DNA of 64,000 bases from Planctomycetota bacterium (lineage in GTDB: Bacteria; Planctomycetota; UBA1135; GCA-002686595), in NCBI GenBank assembly GCA_021413885.1, contig JAIOPM010000049.1:1-64000 (forward strand), in the 5' to 3' direction. A program made the position numbers and the translations under genes. This document shows, in pieces, positions 34,665 to 44,290 of this stretch (positions are counted from its first letter, which is position 1; every line of letters starts with the position of its first letter). The notes under the pieces were generated by a model that worked only from the letters and a program-made list of their open reading frames with translations, had not been told where the DNA came from and did not search any database.

Positions 34665-36518
34665 ATGTCGTCGTTCGCCGCTCGATTCGCTCGCGCGCTC
34701 CTCGTGATCGCTTGTCTGTGCGCGTTCGCGCGCGGCGCCGCGCAATCGAATGCGCCGACGTCCGTCGCAAACGATGCGCTCGAAACGTCACTCGCCACAT
34801 CGAAGACGCGCGCCGCCGCGTTCCCGGCCGAGGACGAACTCTGGCAACAGCTCCAGCCCGGCGCGGAGAGCTTGCTCCAGCGCACGAGCGACGCTCTGGC
34901 GAAGAACCGGCGCTCGCTCGCGCTGCTGACGTACTCCTACGCATTCGAGAATCTCACGGCGATGGCGTTCGTGCGCGAGCACGCCGTCGCGCGCACCGAT
35001 TTCGCCGAGCTCGAGAAGTTGTGGACCGAAGCGGGCCGCACGCTCGGCGCCGACTCCGCGAAGTCGCTGCGCGCTCGAACCGCCGCGATCCGTCCTGCGC
35101 TCGCGCGCGCGATCGCCGAGGCCTCGCTCTACAAGATCGACGTCTACCGCAACGCGAGCCTCGAGTACGCGAAGAGCACGACGCCCGAGTCCGGTCTCTA
35201 CTACTTGGGCCTCGCGTACGCCGAGCGCGACCTCGTCGAGCTCTGCGCTCGGACTTCCGCGCCCGACGCGAAGCCGTCGCCGCCCGCGCGTTCGCTCGCA
35301 CCCGAACTCGAACGTCTCGACGCTGAACTGATCGCGGTCTACCGCCCGCCGCTCTCGATCGATCGTCATCCGGAGTTCATCACCATCGCGGGCACGCTGA
35401 AGGAAGCGCGCGAGCTGAACGACGCGTCGCTCTTCCATGGCGCGTTGTTGCGCTACGAGCAAACGCGTCAACGCTTCGCCGGCTTCGGTGCGACTGCGAC
35501 TGCCGCCGAAATCGAAACGCGCGTGCGAGCCGCGGTCGCGCGACTCGACACGTTGCCGTTCGACCACACCATCGCGACCGCGTTCCGCGAACGCGCCGAC
35601 GAAGCGCTCGAAGCCGGCACGCTCGACGTCGCGACGCTGGCGGTCGCCGCGCTCGACGCGTACGTCGCCGCGCTCGCGTCGCCGCTGCCGTCGCTCGCCG
35701 CGACGCAACCGGAGCTCACGGTCACGCTCGTGCGTTGGCCGTACACATGAAACCTCTCCGATCCAGCAGGTCTGCTGGCCCGCAGTGTCGCGCAAGAGTT
35801 CGGCGGACGCGTCCGCTTCGTCTCCGAGGACTACGGCAACTCCGAGTTGGCGCGGCGCTTCGGCGTCACGCGCTATCCCGCGCTCTTCGTCGGCGAGGTC
35901 TTGGTCGCGAAGCCGAAGGACTTCGGTTTCTACGGCAAGGGTGAGGGCGCGGGCGACGGGCGCTACACGCCGTTCCAGTCGGCCGAGAGTCACCAGCGTC
36001 TCCAGGACGACCTTCGTCGGATGATCCGTCTCGCGCTCGCGGGCGGTTCGGTCGCGCCCGGCGCGCCGGTCGACGCGACGACGGCCGAGCCCGAGACGCT
36101 CCCCGACTTCGAGTTCCAGACACTCGACGGAGCGAAGCTCACCCGCGCCGACCTCGCCGGCAAGGTCGTGATCGTCGAGTTCTGGGCGACGTGGTGTCCG
36201 CCGTGTCGCAGCACCCTCGGTTTCCTCGAGCACCTGCGCGCCGAGCTCGGCGACCGCGTGATCGTGCTCGCCGCCGCGGTCGAGTCGGACGAAGCCGACG
36301 CGAAGGCGATCGCCGCAACGGCGACGCACCTCCGCTTCGGTCTCGCGACGCCTGAGATCGCCCGCAGCTTCGGCGACGTCAGCGCGTTGCCGACCCTTCA
36401 CGTCTTCGGGCCGGACGGGCTGCGGCTCGCGTCGCATTTCGGCGCCTCGCCGACGCTGCATCGGGACGTCGAGTCGGCGGTCCGCGCCGCGCTCGGCATC
36501 CCGGCGGACAAGCGCTGA
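34665..36518 (+). CDS. Candidate selenoprotein: exported tandem thioredoxin-fold protein, Sec at UGA 35748-35750
   Basis: Two frames in the same register are separated only by TGA at 35748; read through it gives 617 aa with Sec362. Signal peptide 1-26; residues 27-345 helical and unrecognised. Thioredoxin fold 1 (about 350-470): strand TVTLVRWPYT, then U-N-L-S-DP at the active site (UxxS), helix AGLLARSVAQEF, and a cis-Pro region GVTRYPALFVG. Fold 2 (about 475-617): TlpA/ResA-like with FWATWCPPC (Cys511, Cys514) and a cis-Pro loop ALPTLHVF. The downstream part has no own ATG or ribosome binding site; its only early start would be a TTG inside fold 1. A SECIS-like hairpin lies 12 nt after the UGA. 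Probably a periplasmic disulfide or peroxide redox protein. Confidence 0.8.
35763..35778 (+). promoter_or_regulatory. Bacterial SECIS-like hairpin after UGA 35748
   Basis: CCAGCA (35763-35768), loop GGTC (35769-35772), TGCTGG (35773-35778): a perfect 6-bp stem with an apical GGUC loop, starting 12 nt after the UGA. The GU in the loop, and its position 18 nt after the UGA, match the SelB-binding hairpin of E. coli fdhF; the ten bases GCAGGTCTGC are the same as I recall them for fdhF. Confidence 0.8.
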
Positions 36519-36578
36519 GCCGGTCGAACGAGCCTCGCCCTCGGGTCCGCGACCGCACCGGAGTAGGATCCGACGGCC

Positions 36579-37325
36579 TTGGCGCCCTCCGCCCGAGTTC
36601 CGAAGCTCCGTCCGCTCCGCGTGGTGGTCACCGCCGGGCCGACGCGCGAGCACATCGACCCGGTCCGCTTCCTGACCAACGAATCCAGCGGCCGGATGGG
36701 CTTCGCGATCGCCGACGCGGCGGCGCGCAAGGGGTGCGAGGTCACCTTGATCGCCGGGCCGGTCGCGCTCGCGACGCCGCGCGGCGTCCGGCGCGTCGAC
36801 GTCGTCAGCGCGCGGGAGATGTTGGCGGCGACGCGGCGGGCATTCGCTCGCGCCGACGCCTTGGTGATGGCGGCCGCGGTCGCGGACTTTCGACCGACGC
36901 GTCGACTCGGCGGGAAATGGCGCGCGAAGGATCGCGGGGCGGAGCGCGTGCGCCTGGAATTGACTAGGAATCCCGATATCCTCGCGACCGTCGCACGACG
37001 ACGGGGCCGACGCATCGCGATCGGCTTCGCGTTGGAGACCGCCGACGGCGAACGACGGGCGCGGAAGAAACTCGAGCGCAAGGGCCTCGACTTCGTCGTG
37101 TGGAACGACGAGAGCGCCCTGAACGCTCGAACGACGACCGTGACCGTGCTCGACGCGCACGGCGGAGCGCGGCGGATCGTGAATCGAACCAAGGAGCGTG
37201 TGGCGCGCGAGCTCATCGAGCTCCTGCTCGACGCGCGACGCAAGTTGGAACTCCGCGCACGTCTCGACGTCCGCGGCCCGAGGAGACAGACGATCGATGG
37301 CTCAGGCCGGAACGCGCAGGCGTGA
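36579..37325 (+). CDS. coaB: Phosphopantothenate-cysteine ligase, stand-alone CoaB
   Basis: 248 aa from TTG 36579. CoaB signature VVVTAGPTREHIDPVRFLTNESSGRMGFAIADAA, then MAAAVADFRP, the Lys-rich region and IGFALETADGERRARKKLERKGLDFVVWND. It joins cysteine to 4'-phosphopantothenate (CTP- or ATP-dependent). The N-terminal decarboxylase half is absent and coded separately at 22.8 kb. An internal GTG at about 36621 is a shorter alternative start. Its end overlaps the ftsK start by 29 nt in another frame. Confidence 0.92.
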   Translation: MAPSARVPKLRPLRVVVTAGPTREHIDPVRFLTNESSGRMGFAIADAAARKGCEVTLIAGPVALATPRGVRRVDVVSAREMLAATRRAFARADALVMAAAVADFRPTRRLGGKWRAKDRGAERVRLELTRNPDILATVARRRGRRIAIGFALETADGERRARKKLERKGLDFVVWNDESALNARTTTVTVLDAHGGARRIVNRTKERVARELIELLLDARRKLELRARLDVRGPRRQTIDGSGRNAQA

Positions 37326-39909
37326 TGGCAAGAGCGCGAAGAGGCCGAGCTTCTTCGCGCGCCTCGCCCTCGTCGCCAAGACGCTGATCCTCGGTCGCGA
37401 CGAGGACGAGCCGCCGTCGGATCGCGCGCAGGAGATCAAGGGCCTGAGCCTGATCGCGTTCTCGATCTGGATGTTCCTCGCGATCATCAGCTACTACCGA
37501 CCCTACGGCGATCCGGGCGCCGCCGGACTGAACTGGGGCGGGAAGATCGGCTTCTATTTCGCCCAGGTCGCGCTGAGTGCGTCGGGCCTCGCCGGATTGC
37601 TCTTCACGTGGCTCGCCGGCTGTTGGGGCGCGATTCTGGTCGCGCGCAAGGCGTTGGCTTCGCCGTGGGTGCGGTTGTTCGGCGGCGTGTGCTTCGTGTT
37701 CTCGCTCGCGATGTTGCTCGAGATGACGTTCGGGAGCTCGGTCGAGTTCTCGAACCGCTTGCCGTACGGCGTCGGCGGTTGGCCCGCGAACCAACTCGTG
37801 CCCGTGATGCAGGAGAAGTTCGGCGCGCCGGGGCTCTGGATCCTGATGCCGGTGCTCGCGCTGGTGTCGTTCATGCTCGCGACCGAGATGGCGTTCTACG
37901 CGTCGATCGTCGCTTTGCGCGAGTGGGCCGATCGCCGTCGCGAGGAACGCGGCGAGTCGTTCACGCGAGCGGCTTGGAATTGGACGCGCGGACTGACGCT
38001 CGGCCTGTGGGACTTCTTGCGCGGCGCGCCGATCGGCGAGAGCGCGAAGTCGATCAGTGAAGCGCGCGCCGCCGACAGCAAGGTGATCGTGCCCGACGAC
38101 GACGACGTCGAAGAGGCCGCGAGCCGCGTGACGGTCGAAGAACTCGAGCCTGCGCTCGCGACGAAGGACGAAGAAGAGCTCGACGAAGAACCGCCGATCG
38201 CGCCGCCGTTGCCCGCGGTCGCGAGCGACGAGGACGACGACTTCGAGGACGAAGAGAGCGAAGTCGACGACGAGTTCGACGACGAACCGGAGGTTTCCGA
38301 GGAGGACGAAGACCTCGTTCCGGCCGCCGCGCCGAAGAAGGAACGCGCCGCGACGAAATCGATCGTCAAGAAGGGGCCGAGCGAACGCCCGCGGCCGCCG
38401 TCGGGGCCGTGGAAGTTGCCGCCGCTCGAACTGCTCGAACCGCCCGAACGCACCGTCGGCACCGACAACCGCAGCGTTCAGGACTCCGCGCGCAAGCTCG
38501 AGAACGCGCTCAAGAGCTTCCGCGTCGAAGCCAACGTCGTCAGCGCGCAAGTCGGACCGACGGTCGTGCTCTTCGAGCTCGAGGTCGCGCAAGGCACGCG
38601 CCTCAACAAGGTCACGCAGCTCAGCCAAGAAATCGCCGCCGCGCTGCGCGCGCAGAGCGTGCGCGTGATCGCGCCGATCCCCGGCAAGGCGACGATCGGC
38701 ATCGAGGTGCCGAACATGCAGCGGCGCATCGTGCGCATCAGCGAGCTCGTCTCGCAACGCGCGTACGACCAGAAGCAGATCGCGCTGCCGCTCTTCCTCG
38801 GCGTCGACGTCGAAGGCAACGCGATCGTCGACGACCTCGCGAAGATGCCGCACCTCTTGATCGCGGGCACGACGGGCTCGGGCAAGTCGGTGTGCATCAA
38901 CACGATCCTCGCGAGCCTCTTGCTGACGCGCAGTCCGCACGACGTGCAAGCGATTCTGATCGACCCGAAGATGGTCGAACTCCAAGCCTTCGCGAACATC
39001 CCGCACTTGATGTTGCCGGTGGTCACCGACATGCGTCAGGCGACCAACGTGCTCGCATGGGCGGTCGAGAAGATGGAAGGGCGGTACGAGCTCTTCAGCC
39101 AGGTCGGCGTCAAGAACATCAAGGGCTACAACGCGCTCAGCGAGGACGAGCTGAAGCAACGCATGGGCGACGCGTGGAGCGACGAACGCACGCCGCGCCA
39201 CGTCCCGTACATCGTCGTAGTGATCGACGAGTTCGCCGACTTGATGATGTCGTCGAAGAAGGAAGCCGAGCAGGCGATCACGCGCCTCGCGCAGAAGTCG
39301 CGCGCCGTCGGCATCCACGTCATTCTCGCGACACAACGTCCGTCGACCGACGTCATCACCGGCGTGATCAAGGGCAACTTGCCGACGCGCATCGCGTTCC
39401 AAGTCGCGTCGAAGGTCGACAGCCGCGTGATCCTCGATTCGATGGGCGCGGAGAAATTGCTCGGCGGCGGCGACATGCTCTACAACCCGCCGCAGACGTC
39501 GAGGATCAAGCGCGTCCAAGGCGCGTTGGTCGAGGACCAGGAGATCCAGCGCCTCGTCGATTTCGTCTGCAAGGAGTCGGCGCCGAACTTCAGCCAGGAG
39601 CTGATCCAAGTCGCGAGCGGCAGCAATTTGCCCGGCGCCCAGAGCGGCGGTTTCGAAACCGCGCTCGAGGACGACCTGTGGGACGACGCCGTGCGCATCA
39701 TCCTCAAGTCGAAGCGCGGCTCGGCGAGTCTGCTGCAGCGCGCGCTCGGCATCGGTTACACGCGTGCTTCGCGCTTGCTCGACATGATGGGCGAGGCGGG
39801 CATCGTCAGCGATCACAAGGGCTCGAAGGCCCGCGAGGTGCTGATGACACTCGAACAGTGGGAGGCGCAACACGGCGCGCCCACCGGCCAGGGAGCCAAC
39901 GATGAATGA
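37297..39909 (+). CDS. ftsK: DNA translocase FtsK
   Basis: 870 aa from ATG 37297 with AGGAGA 10 nt upstream. The N-terminal four transmembrane segments (about 45-210) anchor it at the septum; an acidic linker (about 265-355) follows. The alpha/beta motor has Walker A GTTGSGKSV (about 525) and Walker B VVIDEFADLMM (about 641). The C-terminal gamma winged helix (about 795-865, SASLLQRALGIGYTRASRLLDMM) reads polar KOPS-like DNA sequences and activates XerCD recombination at dif. The chromosome-dimer and segregation role follows from the family. A second, motor-less FtsK-like gene overlaps it by 8 nt. Confidence 0.96.
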   Translation: MAQAGTRRRDGKSAKRPSFFARLALVAKTLILGRDEDEPPSDRAQEIKGLSLIAFSIWMFLAIISYYRPYGDPGAAGLNWGGKIGFYFAQVALSASGLAGLLFTWLAGCWGAILVARKALASPWVRLFGGVCFVFSLAMLLEMTFGSSVEFSNRLPYGVGGWPANQLVPVMQEKFGAPGLWILMPVLALVSFMLATEMAFYASIVALREWADRRREERGESFTRAAWNWTRGLTLGLWDFLRGAPIGESAKSISEARAADSKVIVPDDDDVEEAASRVTVEELEPALATKDEEELDEEPPIAPPLPAVASDEDDDFEDEESEVDDEFDDEPEVSEEDEDLVPAAAPKKERAATKSIVKKGPSERPRPPSGPWKLPPLELLEPPERTVGTDNRSVQDSARKLENALKSFRVEANVVSAQVGPTVVLFELEVAQGTRLNKVTQLSQEIAAALRAQSVRVIAPIPGKATIGIEVPNMQRRIVRISELVSQRAYDQKQIALPLFLGVDVEGNAIVDDLAKMPHLLIAGTTGSGKSVCINTILASLLLTRSPHDVQAILIDPKMVELQAFANIPHLMLPVVTDMRQATNVLAWAVEKMEGRYELFSQVGVKNIKGYNALSEDELKQRMGDAWSDERTPRHVPYIVVVIDEFADLMMSSKKEAEQAITRLAQKSRAVGIHVILATQRPSTDVITGVIKGNLPTRIAFQVASKVDSRVILDSMGAEKLLGGGDMLYNPPQTSRIKRVQGALVEDQEIQRLVDFVCKESAPNFSQELIQVASGSNLPGAQSGGFETALEDDLWDDAVRIILKSKRGSASLLQRALGIGYTRASRLLDMMGEAGIVSDHKGSKAREVLMTLEQWEAQHGAPTGQGANDE

Positions 39910-41707
39910 CAAGAAGCAGAACTTGGGGCGCGACCTCTTGGGGATCGTGCTCTTCGCCGCCGGCGCCTTCCTGAGCGTCGTCGTCCTGATGTGCTACTGG
40001 AAGGGCGCGTCGGCGAGCGACTACGCGGGGTCGTTCTTCGTCGACAAGGAGCTGATCCGCTGGTTCGGACGGCCCGCGTGCCTAGTGCTCGGCGTCGTCG
40101 TGTGCGGCCTCGGCGCGCGCATGTTCCTCGTCGGACCCCCGCGGGAGTTGATCCGCGCGCTGGTGATCGGCGGCGTCTGCCTCGCCCTCGGCACGTCGAT
40201 CCTGATGGGCGCCCTCAACGTCGAGTACGGCGGCGTCTTCGGCGCGCTGATCGGCACGTGGGCGAGCGCGAACCTCTCGAAGTTCGTCGGCATTCCGCTC
40301 GGCCTGATCTGCGTGTTCGTCCCCGTCTGGTTCGCCTGGTTGCGGCCGGGCGCCACGGTCGGCGAGAAAGAGGTGGGGGAACTTGCCCCGAGCGCCGATC
40401 GTTCTACGGAAGCGGGCTCGGGCGTCACCGCCGAGGAAGCCGCCGAGCTCATCCCGCGCCGCGTGGTCGCCAAGGTCGATCCGGCACCGAGAGCGGAACT
40501 TGCGCCGACTCGCCCACTAGATCCCTTGCAGAAGACGCCGGTGCCGACCGGCGCGACCGCTCTTCAACCGACCCATGAACCCCTCGAACGCGCGCATCCG
40601 AGTCAAGCTCCGGCCGTGTCCGAGCGGTCTGCCGCCGATCTCCCGTTCGTGGGAGACGCCGCTGGCGAAGATCTGGCTCTCGCCGCCATCGCCGAAGAGC
40701 CCCGGGGCAAGCGGACCGTCGTCGTCAAGCCCGTCGACGAGCTCGAGGAAGTCGGGCCGCCGGTCCCGCTGACCAAGCCCGCGCCGATCGAGGTGCCCGT
40801 CGCGCCGCCCGTCGCGGTGGTGCACGTCGAGATCGCGAAGGTCGAGGCTCCCGAGGCTCCCGCCGAGCTACGTCCGACGCCGAAGACGATCGAGCCCGCG
40901 CCGCTCGCCGCGCCGAGTTGGGAGCAACCGGCCGAGCCCGAGTCCGAAGTCGACGACCTCCCGGTGGATGCGTACGGCACGCCGATGACGTTGGTCGAGG
41001 AGCTGCGCCGCGATTCGACGGTGCAAGCGGCCGCGGCCAAGGAAGACGAGCTCGAAGCCGCGGTCGAAGAGAACGACGACGACGAAGCGACGCGCTTCGA
41101 CGTCGCGAAGCTCGAGGACGAAGACGACCAACTCGAAGTCGACGAAGACGACGACGAGGAAGAAGAAGAGGAAGCCTCCGAGGAACAGGCGACCGCCGTC
41201 GTCGAGACGGAAGAAGAGGTCGACGAGGAGGAAGAAGTCGAGGAAGCCGAGGAAGCGAAACCCGCGCTCGACCCCGACGAGGCCTTGCGCCGCGAGGCGC
41301 CGCTCTTCGCCGCGCCGCGTCCCGCGCGCGTCGTGGCCGAGGAACCGGCCGCTCCGCCGAAATCTCTGCGCGATGTCGTGCTCCAGCCGCAACCGGCGGC
41401 GGCGAGCGCGGTCGAACCGGTCGAACCGATCCAAACGGGGCCGAGCGAGAGCGAGTCGGCCGAAGTCGTGGCGGGCGACATGTCCGAGGAAGACGAGCTG
41501 GTCTTCAAGGCCGGCGTGCTCTTCCTCGAACGCCAACGCGTCGCCGTGTCGATGCTCCAGCGCGAGTTCAGCCTCGATTTCGAAGCCGCAACGCGCGTGC
41601 TCGACCGTCTCCAGGCCGCCGGACTGATCGGGCCGTACTTGGGCGGTCAACGCCGGGATATACTCTTGACCCTCGAACAGTGGCGTAGCCGCGCCGTTGC
41701 GCGCTAG
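39902..41707 (+). CDS. FtsK-like membrane protein lacking the motor domain
   Basis: 601 aa. Residues 10-150 have four membrane segments arranged as in FtsK. A long Pro/Glu/Ala-rich and then strongly acidic linker follows (about 150-520, including runs of Asp/Glu). The C-terminus (about 535-598) is a winged helix close to FtsK gamma: LERQRVAVSMLQREFSLDFE, then AATRVLDRLQAAGLIGPYLG and a final LLTLEQW that FtsK also has. No Walker A or B and no RecA-like motor. It overlaps ftsK by 8 nt, so the two are translated together. It may load or tune FtsK at the septum; this is inference. Confidence 0.85.
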   Translation: MNDKKQNLGRDLLGIVLFAAGAFLSVVVLMCYWKGASASDYAGSFFVDKELIRWFGRPACLVLGVVVCGLGARMFLVGPPRELIRALVIGGVCLALGTSILMGALNVEYGGVFGALIGTWASANLSKFVGIPLGLICVFVPVWFAWLRPGATVGEKEVGELAPSADRSTEAGSGVTAEEAAELIPRRVVAKVDPAPRAELAPTRPLDPLQKTPVPTGATALQPTHEPLERAHPSQAPAVSERSAADLPFVGDAAGEDLALAAIAEEPRGKRTVVVKPVDELEEVGPPVPLTKPAPIEVPVAPPVAVVHVEIAKVEAPEAPAELRPTPKTIEPAPLAAPSWEQPAEPESEVDDLPVDAYGTPMTLVEELRRDSTVQAAAAKEDELEAAVEENDDDEATRFDVAKLEDEDDQLEVDEDDDEEEEEEASEEQATAVVETEEEVDEEEEVEEAEEAKPALDPDEALRREAPLFAAPRPARVVAEEPAAPPKSLRDVVLQPQPAAASAVEPVEPIQTGPSESESAEVVAGDMSEEDELVFKAGVLFLERQRVAVSMLQREFSLDFEAATRVLDRLQAAGLIGPYLGGQRRDILLTLEQWRSRAVAR

Positions 41708-41805
41708 CGCCCCAAGTTCGTTCGGGGCCAGAACAGCCCTCCCGGATCCAACGGGCGCGCCCGACGACGAAGTCGAAGCGCGCCCGTCCCCTCGGTCGAA
41801 CCTAT

Positions 41806-43152
41806 TTGAACGCTCCCTCCGTCGTTTCCCTGGTCCACCTCGGTTGTGCGAGGAACCTGATCGACTCCGAATTGATCCTCGGCCGTCTCGCCGAAGCGGG
41901 CCTGGTGGTTTCGGGCGATCCGTCCGCCGCGGGCACGATCGTGCTCAACACCTGTTCGTTCATCGGTCCGGCGCGCGAGGAGTCCGAGAGCCGCATCCGC
42001 GAGCTGCTCAAGAAGAAGCGCCGCGGCGAGATCACGAACGTCGTCGTCGCCGGTTGCCTGGTGCAACGGTTCAAGCGCACGTTGGTCAAACGCTTCCCCG
42101 CGGTCGACCTGTTCGCCGAGATCTCCGACGGCGCGGCGCTCGCGAAATCGATCCGCGAGCTCGCCGACGGCAAGAAGATCAATCGCTACCTCGAGAGCCC
42201 CGGCCTGCGCGAACCCGCGCGCGACGCGGCGCGGATGTTGTCGACGCCGAAGTCGTTCGCGTATCTGCGCATCAGTCACGGTTGCGATCACGTTTGCTCC
42301 TTCTGCGCCATCCCGGCGATCCGCGGTCCGCACCGCTCGAAGCGCGTCGAGGACTTGGTCGGTGAAGCCCGCGAGCTGATCGACGCCGGCGTGCGCGAAC
42401 TGGTCCTGGTCGCCGAGGACTCGACGGCGTGGGGACGCGACCACGGCCTCGAACTTCCTCACTTGGTGGAGACGCTCGCCGACCTCGACGGTGACCACCG
42501 TTTGCGCGTGATGTACGCGTACCCCAATCGTTTCCCGTGGGAGCTGACGCGCCTCTTGCGCGATCACCCGAAGGTGTTGCCGTACCTCGACATCCCGGTG
42601 CAGCACATCTCGGCGCCGGTGTTGCGCGCGATGCGCCGCGCGGGCAGCGGCGAGCAAGTGCGTCGCATCCTCGATCGCTTGTTCGAGGAAGTACCGGGCA
42701 TCACGCTGCGGACGACGGTGCTCGTCGGGTTCCCGGGCGAGACGCCGGAGCACGTGCACGAACTCGAGACGTTCATCCGCTCGTACCGCCTGGGTCGCCT
42801 CGGCGCGTTCGGGTATTCGCCCGAGGAAGGCACGACCGGCAACGAACTCGCCGAGCGCGTCGACGAGGACGAGATCGACGTGCGGCTCGGCTCGGTGCTC
42901 GCGACCCGCGACGCGGTGCTCGAAGCGAACCAGAAGGAACTGATCGGGCGCGAGCTCGAAGTCGTGATCGATCAAGCCGCCGACGCCGACGGCGAAGCGC
43001 TCGGCCGCACCTGGATGGACGCGCCGGAGGTCGATCTGATCGCGCGCGTCACGGGTGTCGGCGCCGAGGTCGGCGACGTCGTCAAGGTGCGGGCGGAAGG
43101 GCTGGACGAGGAGTACAACCTTCGCTGCACTCCCGTCGAGAGCCCTGCATGA
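41806..43152 (+). CDS. rimO: Ribosomal protein S12 methylthiotransferase RimO
   Basis: 448 aa from TTG 41806. N-terminal UPF0004 domain with the Cys ligands of the second cluster (GCARNLIDSE, NTCSFI, VAGCLVQ), radical-SAM motif CDHVCSFCAIP (about 161-171), and a TRAM-like tail (about 375-445). It adds a methylthio group to an Asp of ribosomal protein S12 using SAM. The start codon is TTG without a visible ribosome binding site; internal starts would cut the first Cys region. The pgsA start overlaps its stop (ATGA). Confidence 0.95.
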   Translation: MNAPSVVSLVHLGCARNLIDSELILGRLAEAGLVVSGDPSAAGTIVLNTCSFIGPAREESESRIRELLKKKRRGEITNVVVAGCLVQRFKRTLVKRFPAVDLFAEISDGAALAKSIRELADGKKINRYLESPGLREPARDAARMLSTPKSFAYLRISHGCDHVCSFCAIPAIRGPHRSKRVEDLVGEARELIDAGVRELVLVAEDSTAWGRDHGLELPHLVETLADLDGDHRLRVMYAYPNRFPWELTRLLRDHPKVLPYLDIPVQHISAPVLRAMRRAGSGEQVRRILDRLFEEVPGITLRTTVLVGFPGETPEHVHELETFIRSYRLGRLGAFGYSPEEGTTGNELAERVDEDEIDVRLGSVLATRDAVLEANQKELIGRELEVVIDQAADADGEALGRTWMDAPEVDLIARVTGVGAEVGDVVKVRAEGLDEEYNLRCTPVESPA

Positions 43153-43769
43153 CCCGCGGCGTCTTCGCCCACTGGCCCAACCGAATCACCGCCCTGCGCT
43201 TCCTGGGCGCCGCCGCGCTCTTCGCGGTTCTCGGTGGTTGGTGCGACCGGCCGGTGGAGGAGCTCCCCGCGATCCGAACGCCGATGTTCATCGCGTTCTG
43301 GCTCTTCATCGTCACCGCGGCGACCGACTTCCTCGACGGTTACCTCGCGCGGCGCGGCAATCTCATCACCGCGTTCGGGCGCATCGCCGATCCGTTCGTC
43401 GACAAGGTGCTGATCCTCGGCAGCATGATCTACCTCGCGGTGCTGCCGTGGTCGCGCCACTACTTCCCGGCGTGGATCGTCGTCGTGATCGTCGCGCGCG
43501 AGTTCCTGGTCACCGGCATCCGTGGTTACGTCGAGAGCCTCGGCGGTCAGTTCCCGGCGGACTGGTTCGGCAAGGTCAAGATGTTCACGCAGTGCTTCGC
43601 GGTCGCGACCGCGATCGGCATCGCGGCGTTCGAAGCGACGCCCGAGACCCACGGCGTCTGGAACGCGGCCGCCGAAGTCTTCGTGATGGCGACGGTGATC
43701 ACGTCGGTCGGTTCCGGCGTGTCGTACGTCATCAAGGTGCGGACGGTGTTGGCGGAGAGCTCGCGGTGA
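43149..43769 (+). CDS. pgsA: CDP-diacylglycerol-glycerol-3-phosphate 3-phosphatidyltransferase
   Basis: 206 aa from ATG 43149. The CDP-alcohol phosphotransferase signature D-x2-D-G-x2-A-R-x8-G-x3-D-x3-D is exact in TDFLDGYLARRGNLITAFG and its continuation RIADPFVD. About five transmembrane segments. It makes phosphatidylglycerophosphate from CDP-diacylglycerol. Translationally coupled to rimO (ATGA) and to pgpA (GTGA), which hydrolyses its product, so the two steps of phosphatidylglycerol synthesis are in one operon. Confidence 0.95.
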   Translation: MTRGVFAHWPNRITALRFLGAAALFAVLGGWCDRPVEELPAIRTPMFIAFWLFIVTAATDFLDGYLARRGNLITAFGRIADPFVDKVLILGSMIYLAVLPWSRHYFPAWIVVVIVAREFLVTGIRGYVESLGGQFPADWFGKVKMFTQCFAVATAIGIAAFEATPETHGVWNAAAEVFVMATVITSVGSGVSYVIKVRTVLAESSR

Positions 43770-44248
43770 ACCTCCTCAAGCTCGCGCTGGTCTCGTGCGG
43801 TTTCCTCGGCTGCTCGCCGTTCGCGCCCGGCACGTTCGGAACGCTCGGCGGCGTCGCGATCGCATGGGCGCTGCGCGGAGTCGATCACTACTGGGCGTGG
43901 ACGATCGGCGTCTGCGTCGTGCTCTACCTGATCACGCGTCCGCTCGGCGCGTGGGCGGAGCAGTACGCCGGCAAGAAGGACCCGGGCATCTTCGTGATGG
44001 ACGAGGTGATCGGTTACCTGATCACCGTCGCGTGGATCAGCGGCCCGAGCAACCTCACCCTCGCCGTCGGCTTCTTCGTCTTCCGTCTGTTCGACGTGTG
44101 GAAGCCCGGCCCCGCGCGTCGCATGGAGCACATCCCGGGCGGCGACGGCATCCTGCTCGACGACGTGGTCGCGGCGCTCATCGCGCTCGTTTGCGTGATG
44201 ATCCCGGCGCGGCTCCTGATCGACGCTCATTGGACCTTCACGGGCTGA
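43766..44248 (+). CDS. pgpA: Phosphatidylglycerophosphatase A
   Basis: 160 aa from GTG 43766, overlapping the pgsA stop as GTGA. Membrane protein with the PgpA motif KDPGIFVMDEVIGYLI and the later FRLFDVWKPGPARRMEHIPGG segment; the last helix is followed by a short tail. It dephosphorylates phosphatidylglycerophosphate to phosphatidylglycerol. The gene order with pgsA supports the assignment. A phosphatase gene with unrelated function follows 42 nt later. Confidence 0.93.
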   Translation: MNLLKLALVSCGFLGCSPFAPGTFGTLGGVAIAWALRGVDHYWAWTIGVCVVLYLITRPLGAWAEQYAGKKDPGIFVMDEVIGYLITVAWISGPSNLTLAVGFFVFRLFDVWKPGPARRMEHIPGGDGILLDDVVAALIALVCVMIPARLLIDAHWTFTG

Positions 44249-44290
44249 GACGATGACCGAGGGCGCGTACGCCGCTAGGAACACGAACCG

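Noticed and set aside
35847..36518. Separate TTG-started thioredoxin gene
   Set aside because: It would begin in the middle of a thioredoxin fold without strand 1, active site, signal peptide or ribosome binding site; the same frame continues from the upstream gene across one UGA.
36918..38500. Frameshift or pseudogene between coaB and ftsK
   Set aside because: The 29-nt overlap is in different frames and both proteins are complete with normal motifs.
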